Source: Symbiodinium natans
Lineage: Eukaryota; Sar; Dinophyceae; Suessiales; Symbiodiniaceae
Assembly (NCBI GenBank): GCA_905221605.1
Contig: CAJNDS010001231.1
Span: forward strand, 1-10,000
Direction of reading: 5' to 3'
DNA length: 10,000 bases
The notes below the pieces were generated by a model. That model was not told the origin of the DNA and did not search any database. It worked only from the letters and a program-made list of their open reading frames with translations. The translations under genes were made by a program, and so were the position numbers. This document shows positions 1 to 5,806 of this stretch, one piece after another. Numbering within the stretch: position 1 is the stretch's first letter; every line of letters begins with the position of its first letter.

Positions 1-63
1 CCCCCCCCCCCCCCCCCTCCCCCCCCTCCCTCCGCTCCGCTCCGGCTCCCGCTCCAGCTCCAG
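1..63. repeat. Poly-C / CT-rich low-complexity tract
   Basis: The window opens with 17 uninterrupted C residues, followed by C-runs broken by single T and then by CTCCG and GCTCC words that fade out near base 63. It is pure low-complexity sequence with no coding signal. Because it begins exactly at base 1, it may continue upstream or may mark a contig edge. Confidence 0.9.
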
Positions 64-1215
64 GGTTTTTTTCTTAAGGTTAAGGGTTGTTTGGGCTGGG
101 CTTGTCTCTAAAACCCTATCGGGGTTAAGGCTTTAAGGCTTTAAGGATTTAAGAGAAGCCCCGACACCCTACAGGTTTAGGGTTTTAATCGCTATGCCTT
201 AAACCTATAGGATCTAGGGCTACACCTTAAACCCTACACCTTTAAACCCTATGGGGTTTCAAGGTTAAGCAACTAAACTTAACCCTTAACCTTTAAACCC
301 TATAGGGTTAAGGTTTAAAGGTTTAGGGTGTAAGATGTAAGGATTTCAAATCTAAGCCGGAAATTAAACCAAAACCCTTAACTTTTAAATCCTACAGGTT
401 TAAGATTCAGGCATTTAACCGGCAATTGAACCTAAGCCCTTAACCTTTAAACCCTATAGGTTTAAGGTGTAAAGGTTCAGGGTTTAATTAAGACTCATGC
501 ATTCAAACCTAAGCCCATAGAGTTTAAACCTTAAGTGTTTAAGGTTTAGACATTTCAACCTCACCCTAAACCCTTTAGGGTCAGAACCCTAAAACCCTAT
601 GAAGGTTCCAAGGTCTTAACCCTAAAGGCGCTAAAAGTATAAATGCCCAGACCTTAGGTTTTGAAGGCGAATGAAGTTAGGAATTTAGCCTTGAGGTTTA
701 GGCATTACAATCTGCAAGCCCCATAGGATTTTACAGGTGCAAGATCTAGTGATTAAAACCTAAGGCTTGGGCATTCAATCTGTAACCCTAAAGGCTTGAA
801 CCTTAAACCCTATAGAGTCCCTATAGGGTTAGGTATTTAAACCGAATAGGTGGCCTTTAAACTCTATAGGTTTAAAGGTTTAGGGTTTAGGTTGAAATAT
901 TTAAACCCTATAGGATGTAAAGCTTTAGGGTTATTCAGGGTGTATCTCTAGAACCCTATCGGGGCTAGCCCTTATAGGGTTTTAACCCTACATGGTTTAC
1001 CCTTTTGTGGTTTAAGACTTAGGAATTTAAAAATCGTAACCCGAAACCTTGTAGGGTTTTAACCCCTTTACTGTTTCAACGACAAACCCTGAAGCCTTAC
1101 AGGGCTCACGTTTAGAATCCTTAAACCCTAAACCCGCTAAACCCTACAGTAACAGAACCTTGTAACCCTATAGGGTTTGAGGCTTAAACTCTTGAACTTT
1201 AAATCCCATAGGGCT
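64..1215. repeat. Degenerate two-strand telomere-like mosaic
   Basis: This AT-rich stretch of about 1.15 kb is built almost entirely from words related to TTTAGGG and CCCTAAA (TTTAAGG, CCTTAAACC, TAGGGTT, AACCCTA). The orientations are intermixed rather than forming one clean array. Three perfect CCCTATAGGG palindromes lie at 298-307, 819-828 and 1166-1175, with several near copies. A looser higher-order repeat is visible: GGCATT-nAA-TCTG-nAA-CCC modules at about 701-721 and 770-788, and relatives near 408-420 and 499-516, at roughly 65-85 bp spacing. Frequent stops rule out a gene. It may be an old, heavily mutated subtelomere-like array or a diverged satellite seeded from telomeric repeats. 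Confidence 0.8.
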
Positions 1216-1336
1216 AGGAAAAGCAAAGACAAAGTAGGATAAGTGCCCACATCATGTATGTATATAGGGTATATGTACTGTATATCAATTGCAGATAATG
1301 GAGAAGGAAGGACGGTACGCCTCGAACCATAAGATT
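1216..1336. other. Unassigned AT-rich spacer
   Basis: A short transition with alternating TATA/TGTA words (tgtatgtatatagggtat near 1255-1272). Apart from this local purine-pyrimidine alternation I see nothing functional in it. Confidence 0.4.
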
Positions 1337-1347
1337 GGGGGGGGGGG
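1337..1347 (+). repeat. Poly-G run, 11 bases
   Basis: An uninterrupted run of 11 G is immediately followed by TACCAT. It is one of three long G homopolymers in the window (also 1431-1442 and 9676-9688), all followed directly by TA. Confidence 0.95.
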
Positions 1348-1357
1348 TACCATCACT

Positions 1358-1391
1358 CAACCCTAAACCCTAAACCTTAAACCCTAAACCC
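1358..1391 (-). repeat. Interstitial telomere-like block, CCCTAAA
   Basis: About four and a half CCCTAAA units, one carrying CCTTAAA. It lies only 11 bases downstream of the first poly-G run. The C-strand is on top, opposite to the large array at 5098-5232. Confidence 0.9.
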
Positions 1392-1430
1392 ATCCAAGAT
1401 CCAAGATTACCTGAAAAGGTAGATTCTCCT

Positions 1431-1442
1431 GGGGGGGGGGGG
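1431..1442 (+). repeat. Poly-G run, 12 bases
   Basis: Twelve uninterrupted G follow AGATTCTCCT and run directly into TAGCAT and the (AT)n microsatellite. Confidence 0.95.
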
Positions 1443-1446
1443 TAGC

Positions 1447-1471
1447 ATATATATATATATATATATATATA
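1447..1471. repeat. (AT)12 microsatellite
   Basis: Twelve uninterrupted AT dinucleotides plus a trailing A. The tract is self-complementary and adjacent to the second poly-G run. Confidence 0.95.
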
Positions 1472-1550
1472 GATAGTTTTATTCTGTTATTTATTTATGT
1501 GTTTATTTATTCATTTTGCATTTATTTATAGCAATATAGTAATCTAATAT
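1472..1550. other. T-rich tract with TTTAT repeats
   Basis: Repeated TTATTTATTTAT words make this strongly T-rich. It ends in a mixed stretch before CACGCCAG at 1551-1558. It could act as the pyrimidine-rich arm of a 3' splice site for the exon-like island that follows, but it may equally be low-complexity DNA. Confidence 0.4.
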
Positions 1551-1558
1551 CACGCCAG

Positions 1559-1622
1559 GTCCGTGCACCTCATCGGCGATCGGAGCTGCCAGACGCTTGC
1601 ACAGCGGCTCCAGACCTTCTCA
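1559..1622 (+). CDS. Possible internal exon, product unknown
   Basis: Immediately after a CCAG acceptor-like site at 1555-1558 the + strand reads an open frame with regular codon structure, giving SVHLIGDRSCQTLAQRLQTF. Most third positions are G or C in this stretch, while the flanks are AT-rich or telomere-like. The frame runs on into the CCCTATAAA array at 1644-1670, where the peptide becomes a meaningless PYK repeat, so any real exon must end near 1620. There is no start codon at a natural position and I recognise no family. A chance open frame is quite possible. Confidence 0.22.
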
Positions 1623-1626
1623 GGAG

Positions 1627-1670
1627 ACCCTAAACCCTTTCAACCCTATAAACCCTATAAACCCTATACC
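1627..1670 (-). repeat. Telomere-like block with CCCTATAAA nonamers
   Basis: A CCCTAAA unit is followed by three tandem 9-bp units beginning at 1644, 1653 and 1662 (CCCTATAAA, CCCTATAAA, CCCTATACC). This is the telomeric heptamer with an extra TA. The same nonamer occurs in the opposite orientation at 5734-5806. Confidence 0.85.
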
Positions 1671-1766
1671 ACAAGAAAGATGTGTCTCGCTAGTGCGGCA
1701 GTGGTACTATACGACATGTATGAAGTCATGTGCATGTCGAGGCCCCAAAAAAGGAGACCACCCGAA

Positions 1767-1779
1767 CCCCCCCCCCCCC
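1767..1779. repeat. Poly-C run, 13 bases
   Basis: Thirteen uninterrupted C, preceded by GAA and followed by AATGCG. It is equivalent to a poly-G run on the other strand. A CCCCAAAAAAGG word lies just upstream at 1743-1754. Confidence 0.95.
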
Positions 1780-1886
1780 AATGCGTGTCGTGAAATCGTA
1801 AAATCGTACAGGTCTGCTGTTTGGGAAGGGCGGACACATTCTCACGACCTTAATACCCATACTTCCTTCCAAACCTCCCTAGTAAG

Positions 1887-2031
1887 AGCCGGTAAGATAC
1901 CTTTCTGTAAGCGTGCATGTACCTCTGGAGTGTATACTTGGGCCTTGCAGGGGTTACCATATAGTAGCTTTAGGGCCCAAGTACATACTACACAGCTACA
2001 TGAATCCCTTAGGGGGTCGTTCTTGGCTGCT
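1887..2031. repeat. Imperfect inverted repeat (hairpin), unknown element
   Basis: Two arms of 58 bases (1887-1944 and 1974-2031) are inverted copies separated by a 29-base loop. The inner 29 bases match at 24 of 29 positions, ending in a perfect ACTTGGGCC/GGCCCAAGT pair at 1936-1944 and 1974-1982. The outer halves align only loosely but share AGC, AAGA and TAAG words in order. Open frames read on opposite strands across it share short peptide words (TWAL, AQV), a by-product of the symmetry. It could be a small foldback transposable element or a transcript that folds; no terminal duplication is evident. Confidence 0.6.
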
Positions 2032-2069
2032 GGTCGCCTGAGCGCACATCGAGAGAACGAGGCCTGCAG

Positions 2070-2146
2070 GCGGAGGTACCGAGCAGAGTCTGACAATCAT
2101 GGCCCTGCATGTTCTTCGTGACCCGGTGGTGCCCTTTGCCCTTTTT
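2070..2146 (+). CDS. Possible exon with hydrophobic segment, product unknown
   Basis: After CCTGCAG at 2063-2069 an open frame reads GGGTEQSLTIMALHVLRDPV and continues into a hydrophobic VPFALFVG stretch. A GT follows the T-run at 2147-2148. The open frame formally continues to a TGA near 2294, but from 2158 it crosses a perfect-looking hairpin shared with the dispersed repeat family, so any true coding part should stop before it. The frame has a plausible ATG at 2099 in a CATGGCC context. I recognise no family. Weak evidence. Confidence 0.18.
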
Positions 2147-2157
2147 GTTGGGTTCTG

Positions 2158-2182
2158 GGTTCCCTTATATCATAAGGCAACC
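2158..2182. repeat. Short near-perfect hairpin, repeat-family related
   Basis: GGTTCCCTTAT (2158-2168), loop ATC, and ATAAGGCAACC (2172-2182) pair at 10 of 11 positions. Its left half resembles GGTTCCCCTATAAAGTAACC at 6864-6883, which begins a dispersed element there. A TTGATATCAA palindrome lies shortly downstream at 2225-2234. Confidence 0.6.
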
Positions 2183-2850
2183 AACGTGCATCGGGCTGGC
2201 TGGCTCGGGGTTCCTTTATGGAAGTTGATATCAAATGGGGTTCAGGGAATAATCGTCGCTACGAGAAGGATCCTAAAGCACATTGGCCTCAGATGAACAC
2301 AACTCCTCGTCACTACTTGTGAGCAAACCGGAGCATCAAAACCCCGTCTGGATTCGGGGAGGCGAGCGAAAGGCTCAGCCGAAACGAAGGTGTATACTAC
2401 AGCGGAACCGAGCGTGGAACAGGGCGTCAGGAGATGGGTGTCTGGGCCCAAGCGCAGGCCGGAATGCAGGCGAGTCGGAAAAGCCTTCAACGAACAAGGA
2501 AGGAGGCTGGATGAGCGAGAGGGCCGGGGATGCGTGACAAGCGGCAAGCAGGCTTAAGGCAAAAGGGGTCAGTGAAGGGGCGAGCCTCGCCCGCGCCTGC
2601 GCTCACGCTGCAGCACCACGGAGAGCAGGAGGCGATCTGTTTCAACCCCGGGACTGTCGCCGGAGCGCACCGCGATCAGGCCCGCGAGCTGGCGCCAGGC
2701 AGACGCAGCCGTTGGGCCCCAACCGCCGCCGCTGGCTTCAGCCACAAGCGGGACGAATTGAAGGCCTTCAGCTTTGCAGTGTTGCTCTGTCTGGAGGTGG
2801 GTGCGCTTGCGTGCATCGTAGGATTCAGCCGCTGCAACGCCTGAGCGCGC
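2183..2850. other. GC-richer stretch without a recognisable gene
   Basis: Several frames on both strands stay open for 80-100 codons here, which is expected in GC-rich DNA and does not discriminate. On the + strand a frame around 2366-2428 has regular purine-first codons (peptide AKGSAETKVYTTAEPSVEQG) and closes at a TAA at 2555-2557, but the other two + frames also look passable. I see no domain, start context or splice pair that would justify calling a gene. Confidence 0.3.
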
Positions 2851-2851
2851 A

Positions 2852-2909
2852 GGTAACCAATCCAAAAAAGGGTCCCTGCATTGTCATATGGTTACTGGGC
2901 TACGAGGTG
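2852..2909 (+). mobile_element. Dispersed ~55 bp repeat, copy A
   Basis: GTAACC, then CC-A6-GGGTCCC, then CATATGGTTACTGGGCTAC (ending at 2903). The same three modules recur in order at 6877-6940 and, without the first, at 9512-9556. The outer GTAACC and GGTTAC are inverted copies of each other, so each copy can fold on itself. Size and structure suit a MITE-like or foldback element; no coding capacity. Confidence 0.55.
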
Positions 2910-3014
2910 TTGAGCAATGGAAGAGACGCACGGTGGGTTTATTATTGACACTTTCACCGACGCGTTTTTCGGTGGGCACACCTGTTGCTGACATGGCGTT
3001 GCGCTGCGGTATGT
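2910..3014. other. Spacer with small stem-loop
   Basis: CACCGA (2955-2960) and TCGGTG (2969-2974) form a 6-bp stem beside a T-run. It resembles a bacterial terminator in shape only, and the context is eukaryotic. Nothing else is seen. Confidence 0.3.
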
Positions 3015-3037
3015 AGGGTTGAGGGTTTAGGGTCAGG
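3015..3037 (+). repeat. Short telomere-like block
   Basis: Three degenerate TTTAGGG-like units (TAGGGTT, GAGGGTTTAGGG, TCAGGG). Confidence 0.75.
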
Positions 3038-3398
3038 GACACCGAAGGTTTAAACCCTTTTTGAGTGGGGGTTGCTGCTCGATGGCCGATGTGTCAATGA
3101 CACAGACCTCTGGTCCACTGGGTGTCAGGAGGGTGGTCTTAGGACCCAAAGTTCTTCACGGTCCCAGCACATCACGGGGCTGGGGCTCTGGGGCCGGAAT
3201 AAACACTGAGAACGTTCCCTTATGGTCCCTTTGTAATTATACTAGGCCCCCAAAACCCTGATCGAGTAAGGTTTAGTTTGGTTTTCGGAGCATGCCTGTG
3301 CCCCAGTTGATCCTGGAGACCCCATCCTAGAGCAATCCCATGACCTCAAAGAGTCCCCGCGGAGCGGATACAGTGGTGTCTCTGTGCGCAGTGCAGGG
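3038..3398. other. Unassigned spacer
   Basis: No gene is supported. The best open frame on the + strand (3061-3261) gives a Gly/Pro/Ser-rich peptide of 66 residues with no recognisable feature. GTTCCCTTATGG at 3214-3225 resembles the GGTTCCC(T)TATA word of the dispersed repeat family seen at 2158 and 6864. Confidence 0.35.
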
Positions 3399-3450
3399 AC
3401 CCTAAACCCTAACCCCTAAACCCTCAAGACTCAACCCTAAACCCTAAACC
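3399..3450 (-). repeat. Telomere-like block, CCCTAAA
   Basis: Two short runs of CCCTAAA units (3399-3424 and 3433-3450) separated by TCAAGACT. The block is flanked by an inverted pair: CCGCGGAGCGG at 3357-3367 and CCGCTCTGCGG at 3449-3459, matching at 10 of 11 positions. Confidence 0.85.
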
Positions 3451-3559
3451 GCTCTGCGGTGGATCGAGTGGGAAGCCTGAGCTCTACGCATTCCCGTTTG
3501 GGTCGTTCTCTAAATCAGGGCCCCTTTCTTGGGTCCATGCATTGGCCCAGCAAGCGGGT

Positions 3560-3648
3560 TCCCCTTTTCCGGGCGGGGGCGAAGACGAAATTTGAAGACG
3601 CCATTCGGCCCCGAAGACGATATTCGGCGCGAAGATGCAATTCGGTTT
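3560..3648 (+). repeat. Left terminal inverted repeat
   Basis: It begins with a C4T4CC motif and GGGCGGGGGC, followed by four GAAGA-led repeat units at 3581, 3594, 3613 and 3631. It is the reverse complement of 4028-4111, with six substitutions and a 5-base insertion (around 3601-3605) relative to that arm. Confidence 0.85.
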
Positions 3649-3980
3649 GCACGGAACGCCGAAGCCTAAATTCGGCGGAGAAGACGAAATTAATTCGGCA
3701 CTGAACACGAAATTCGGCTCCTGAAGCCTAAAATCGGCCCTGCAGACGACATTCGGTCACTGACGCCAAAAAGCTTAAATTCGGTTTCTGAAGCCTAATT
3801 TCGGCTGCGAAGACGAAATTCGGCCCCGAAGACGAAAATTTGACCCCGAAGACGAAATTCGGCCCCTGAAATTCTGCCCTGGAGCCGAAATTCGTTCGGC
3901 CCGGAAGGCGAGATTTTGGCGCCGAAGACGCAAATCGACCCTGAAGCTGAAATTCGGCCCCTGAAGCCCGAATTTGGTTC
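3581..3980 (+). repeat. Degenerate ~19-20 bp minisatellite
   Basis: Roughly nineteen units begin GAAGAC, GAAGCC, GAACAC or a variant, at 3581, 3594, 3613, 3631, 3661, 3680, 3703, 3723, 3742, 3762, 3790, 3809, 3828, 3848, 3868, 3904, 3924, 3943 and 3963. The consensus is close to GAAGACGAAATTCGGCCCC. Most units are 19 or 20 bases, with occasional insertions up to about 36. The best preserved run is 3809-3867. Two flavours, GAAGACGAAATT and GAAGCCTAAATT, are intermingled. Confidence 0.85.
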
Positions 3981-4000
3981 TCTTGCGACTGCAAAATGGC

Positions 4001-4111
4001 CTTGAATTTCGATTTCGGGGCCGAATGAAACCGAATTGCGTCTTCGCGCGGAATATCGTCTTCGGGGCCGCGTCTTCGAATTGCGTCTTCACCCCCGCTC
4101 GGAAAAGGGGA
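4001..4111 (-). repeat. Inverted arm of the minisatellite / right TIR
   Basis: The same units appear here in reverse (GTCTTC at 4039, 4056, 4071 and 4083), ending in CGGAAAAGGGGA. The first part (4001-4027) carries one more inverted unit outside the strict arm-to-arm alignment. About 20 bases of non-repeat sequence (3981-4000) separate the two orientations. Confidence 0.8.
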
Positions 4112-4162
4112 CACAGTTTCCCGGGTCTCTACTTGTTACCGTAAGGGTGCCGTATGATATAG

Positions 4163-4183
4163 GGGATCCCAAAAAAGGGACCC
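4163..4183 (+). repeat. CCC-A6-GGG word, partial copy of dispersed repeat
   Basis: GGATCCC-A6-GGGACCC has the same core as the dispersed repeat copies at 2862 and 6884, but lacks the GGTTACT and GGGCTAC modules. The C3/G3 flanks can pair around the six-A loop. Confidence 0.4.
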
Positions 4184-4189
4184 GAATCA

Positions 4190-4266
4190 AAACCCTAGAT
4201 CCCTAAACCCTATAGCCCTAAACTCTAAACCCTAAACCCTAAACCTTGATTAAACCCTAAACCCTA
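4190..4266 (-). repeat. Telomere-like block, CCCTAAA
   Basis: About ten CCCTAAA-type units, several degenerate (CCCTATAG, CTCTAAA, CCTTGATTAAA). Confidence 0.9.
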
Positions 4267-4374
4267 GTTAGACCAGAAGAATCTTTGCCCGGACTGAAGG
4301 AGGGAGGCTTTCTGTCAGGGCGGACGGAGCAGATGCCGCATGGCGTGGAGCAGCCAAAGCCTCTTGCCTTATCT

Positions 4375-4499
4375 GGCTTGGTGGTCTCTTCAAGTAAGGG
4401 GTTTAGGGCTTGGGGTTTAGGGTTTAGTGTTTAGGGTTTAGGGCTTGTTTTTGGGCTATCTAGGGGCTAGAGGGGCAACAGATAAAGAGGCCACCGGCC
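4375..4499. repeat. Inverted repeat enclosing a telomere-like block
   Basis: GGCTTGGTGGTCTCTT (4375-4390) and AAGAGGCCACCGGCC (4485-4499) are inverted copies at about 13 of 16 positions with one gap. They bracket the TTTAGGG block at 4396-4446. Given the short arms, chance is possible. Confidence 0.4.
4396..4446 (+). repeat. Telomere-like block, TTTAGGG
   Basis: Roughly seven TTTAGGG-type units, including GGGCTTGGGG and TTTAGTG variants. It is opposite in orientation to the neighbouring block at 4190-4266. Confidence 0.9.
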
Positions 4500-4568
4500 T
4501 TTATGACTCTTGCCTTGCATGGAAGGCGCAAGATCTACAGCAACTTTAGGCAGTGGGACTCAAAGAAA

Positions 4569-4609
4569 AGGTTTAAGGTTTAGGGTTTAGGGGTCAGGGT
4601 TTACGGTTC
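4569..4609 (+). repeat. Telomere-like block, TTTAGGG
   Basis: Five to six degenerate units (TTTAAGG, TTTAGGG, GGGGTCAGGG, TTTACGG). Confidence 0.85.
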
Positions 4610-4841
4610 AAAAGGGTTGTGAAATTTGAAAGGTACCCGGCAGACTTCAGAGGCCTGGATGTAAAAAGGGTAGCTTGAGCAGCTCAGATGATTGGTTTTG
4701 TCTTTGTACAAAGCGTTCAACGTGGCGAAATCAGACTGAGGAATGGGATCCAGCAAGCAAGACCGCATTCACCCACCAACCAGCCCCTCCATGTTTTGTG
4801 ACCAGCCGCTACCTACCCAGATCGGAAAACTCACTGTTGAA
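4610..4841. other. Unassigned spacer
   Basis: Ordinary-looking sequence with no recognisable gene. The + strand open frame that runs into the A-rich tract (4675-5037) becomes a Lys/Thr/Pro-rich low-complexity peptide and is not credible. Confidence 0.35.
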
Positions 4842-4911
4842 TGGTTGCTATGGAATGAGGTACTCCATACCATCCCGTAAAGGGTATCAATCCCTCATTC
4901 CCTACGAACCA
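4842..4911. repeat. Imperfect stem-loop
   Basis: The left arm 4842-4860 and right arm 4893-4911 are inverted copies at 16 of 19 positions, with a perfect GGAATGAGG/CCTCATTCC core (4852-4860 and 4893-4901). A second, inner pair, ATACC (4867-4871) and GGTAT (4883-4887), lies within the loop, so a two-step hairpin can form. Confidence 0.55.
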
Positions 4912-4920
4912 ACAGTCAGA

Positions 4921-4995
4921 AAAAAGATGTACACCAAAAAACCCAAAAAAACACCAACAAAAACCCAAAAAAAACAAAACAAAAAAACAAAAAAA
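4921..4995 (+). repeat. A/C-only low-complexity tract
   Basis: Almost pure A with interspersed C (AAAAAACCC, AAAAACACC, CAAAACAAAAAAAC), ending abruptly at GTGCTCAGG. It could be an aged oligo(A) tail of a retroposed sequence lying upstream, but no 5' boundary or target duplication is visible. Confidence 0.7.
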
Positions 4996-5097
4996 GTGCT
5001 CAGGTGTGCCTGCACCAACATTTGCAGCGTTTCTTGACCTCCCGAGATGAGTGGCTTGGAGAGACCAGCCAGGCCTAGACTTGGGGTCTGCAAGTCA

Positions 5098-5232
5098 GGG
5101 TTTAGGGTTTAGGGTTTAGGGTTTAGGGTTTAGGGTTTAGGGTTTAGGGTTTAGGGTTTAGGGTTTAGGGTTTAGGGTTTAGGGTTTAGGGTTTAGGGTT
5201 TAGGGTTTAGGGTTTAGGGTTTAGGGTTTAGG
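5098..5232 (+). repeat. Longest telomeric array: 18 perfect TTTAGGG units
   Basis: Eighteen uninterrupted TTTAGGG units run from 5101 to 5226, preceded by GGG and followed by a partial TTTAGG. No unit carries a substitution, in sharp contrast to the degenerate blocks elsewhere. This points to recent origin or active homogenisation of an interstitial array (or assembly of true telomeric reads). Confidence 0.97.
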
Positions 5233-5382
5233 AGTACATATGTCTTGAAACTATGTTCAGTGATCCAGTTCTTTTTTTCACAGTCTTTTCGTACAGCGAC
5301 GCAGTTTTCATCTGCTGTGCCTGCATCCCTGGCCCGAAAGCGCTGGAAATCGGGGCCGGTTTTTTGCTGCTAGTTCAGGCGC
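5233..5382. other. Unassigned spacer
   Basis: No gene or repeat of note beyond short C/T-rich stretches. Confidence 0.35.
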
Positions 5383-5420
5383 TTTAGGGTTTAGGGTTTG
5401 GGCGAGTCAGGGTCTAGGGT
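5383..5420 (+). repeat. Short telomere-like block
   Basis: Two TTTAGGG units, then degenerate TTTGGGCGAG, TCAGGG and TCTAGGG words. Confidence 0.75.
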
Positions 5421-5508
5421 TCTTTCTGGGTAGTAGCCAGAAGCAGCGCTCCCTGCTCCATGTGTGAAGACCTACATGTATTCAGAACCCATGCATCTAA
5501 AACCTTAG

Positions 5509-5630
5509 AGGGCTGCAGTTGGTTTTCACGTGCTTTTTCAAGGCGTGGCGCACAATTTTCTGCTTCAAAGTTCCAAGCAAACTTGGCGGGGTGCTCAATT
5601 TTCCGCACGTTTCGAGCACGCCCTCCTAAG
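5509..5630 (+). repeat. Degenerate direct repeat
   Basis: Two related segments about 43-77 bases apart share GCACAATTTTCTGC (5550-5563) and GCTCAATTTTCCGC (5593-5606), and GGGCTGC/GGGGTGC words upstream of TTTTC. A small CCAAG-CAAA-CTTGG hairpin sits between them at 5573-5586. The + strand frame through this region (5460-5801) shows a matching internal peptide repeat, but it ends in a GFI tripeptide repeat translated from the nonamer array, so I do not call it a gene. Confidence 0.4.
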
Positions 5631-5733
5631 GGCTCCTTTTGGGATTTTGAGGGTTTAGACGAGGATATATACTCGCAAAGTTTAGAGGGTTTGTTGAAAC
5701 AAACTCACATGCAGCGTCTTCAGGCAGTACTCG

Positions 5734-5806
5734 TAGGGTTTATAGGGTTTATAGGGTCCATAGGATCTATAGGGTTTATAGGTTTTATATACGGATTATA
5801 GGGTTT
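5734..5806 (+). repeat. TTTATAGGG nonamer array
   Basis: Units of 9 bp are visible at 5739, 5748, 5757, 5766 and 5775 (TTTATAGGG twice, TCCATAGGA, TCTATAGGG, TTTATAGGT), followed by a disturbed unit and ATTATAGGGTTTAG. It is the reverse-complement counterpart of the array at 1644-1670. Confidence 0.85.

Larger units (their letters stand above)
3560..4111. mobile_element. TIR-bounded minisatellite element (~552 bp)
   Basis: The two ends are long terminal inverted repeats. The left arm 3560-3648 and the right arm 4028-4111 align over about 85 bases with six mismatches and one 5-base gap, both beginning TCCCCTTTTCCG from the outside. The interior is a degenerate tandem minisatellite. No transposase frame is present. 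The long open frames read through it on the minus strand (3728-4114 and 3775-4092) give shifting repeats such as GPNFVFG. Because the unit is 19-20 bp and not a multiple of three, these are best treated as non-coding. I find no convincing target-site duplication. A non-autonomous foldback or MULE-like element that amplified an internal repeat is a reasonable reading; an inverted duplication of a satellite is the alternative. Confidence 0.75.

Noticed and set aside
1597-2121. Plus-strand open frame of 174 codons, the longest in the window
   Set aside because: It begins as NPI repeats from the nonamer array, crosses a poly-C run as poly-Pro and then runs through a hairpin. No coding signature.
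2242-2547. Minus-strand open frame of 101 codons
   Set aside because: It sits in GC-rich DNA where several frames on both strands are open, starts near a repeat and has no recognisable motif.
2955-2974. Stem-loop with T-run resembling a rho-independent terminator
   Set aside because: The window is eukaryotic, there is no upstream gene, and the T-run is in the loop rather than after the stem.
3581-3980. Regular repeats considered as a CRISPR array
   Set aside because: Units are directly adjacent with no unique spacers, are only 19-20 bp and degenerate, and the context is eukaryotic.
3728-4114. Minus-strand open frame of 128 codons (and an overlapping one at 3775-4092)
   Set aside because: It lies wholly inside the inverted-repeat minisatellite. 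The repeat unit is not a multiple of three, the opposite strand is similarly open, and the peptide repeats only reflect the DNA repeat.
4675-5037. Plus-strand open frame of 120 codons
   Set aside because: The second half is Lys/Thr/Pro low complexity from the A/C-rich tract; the first half is unrecognisable.
5460-5801. Plus-strand open frame of 113 codons
   Set aside because: Its C-terminus is the GFI/GSI tripeptide translation of the TTTATAGGG array, and the rest matches no family; composition fits chance.
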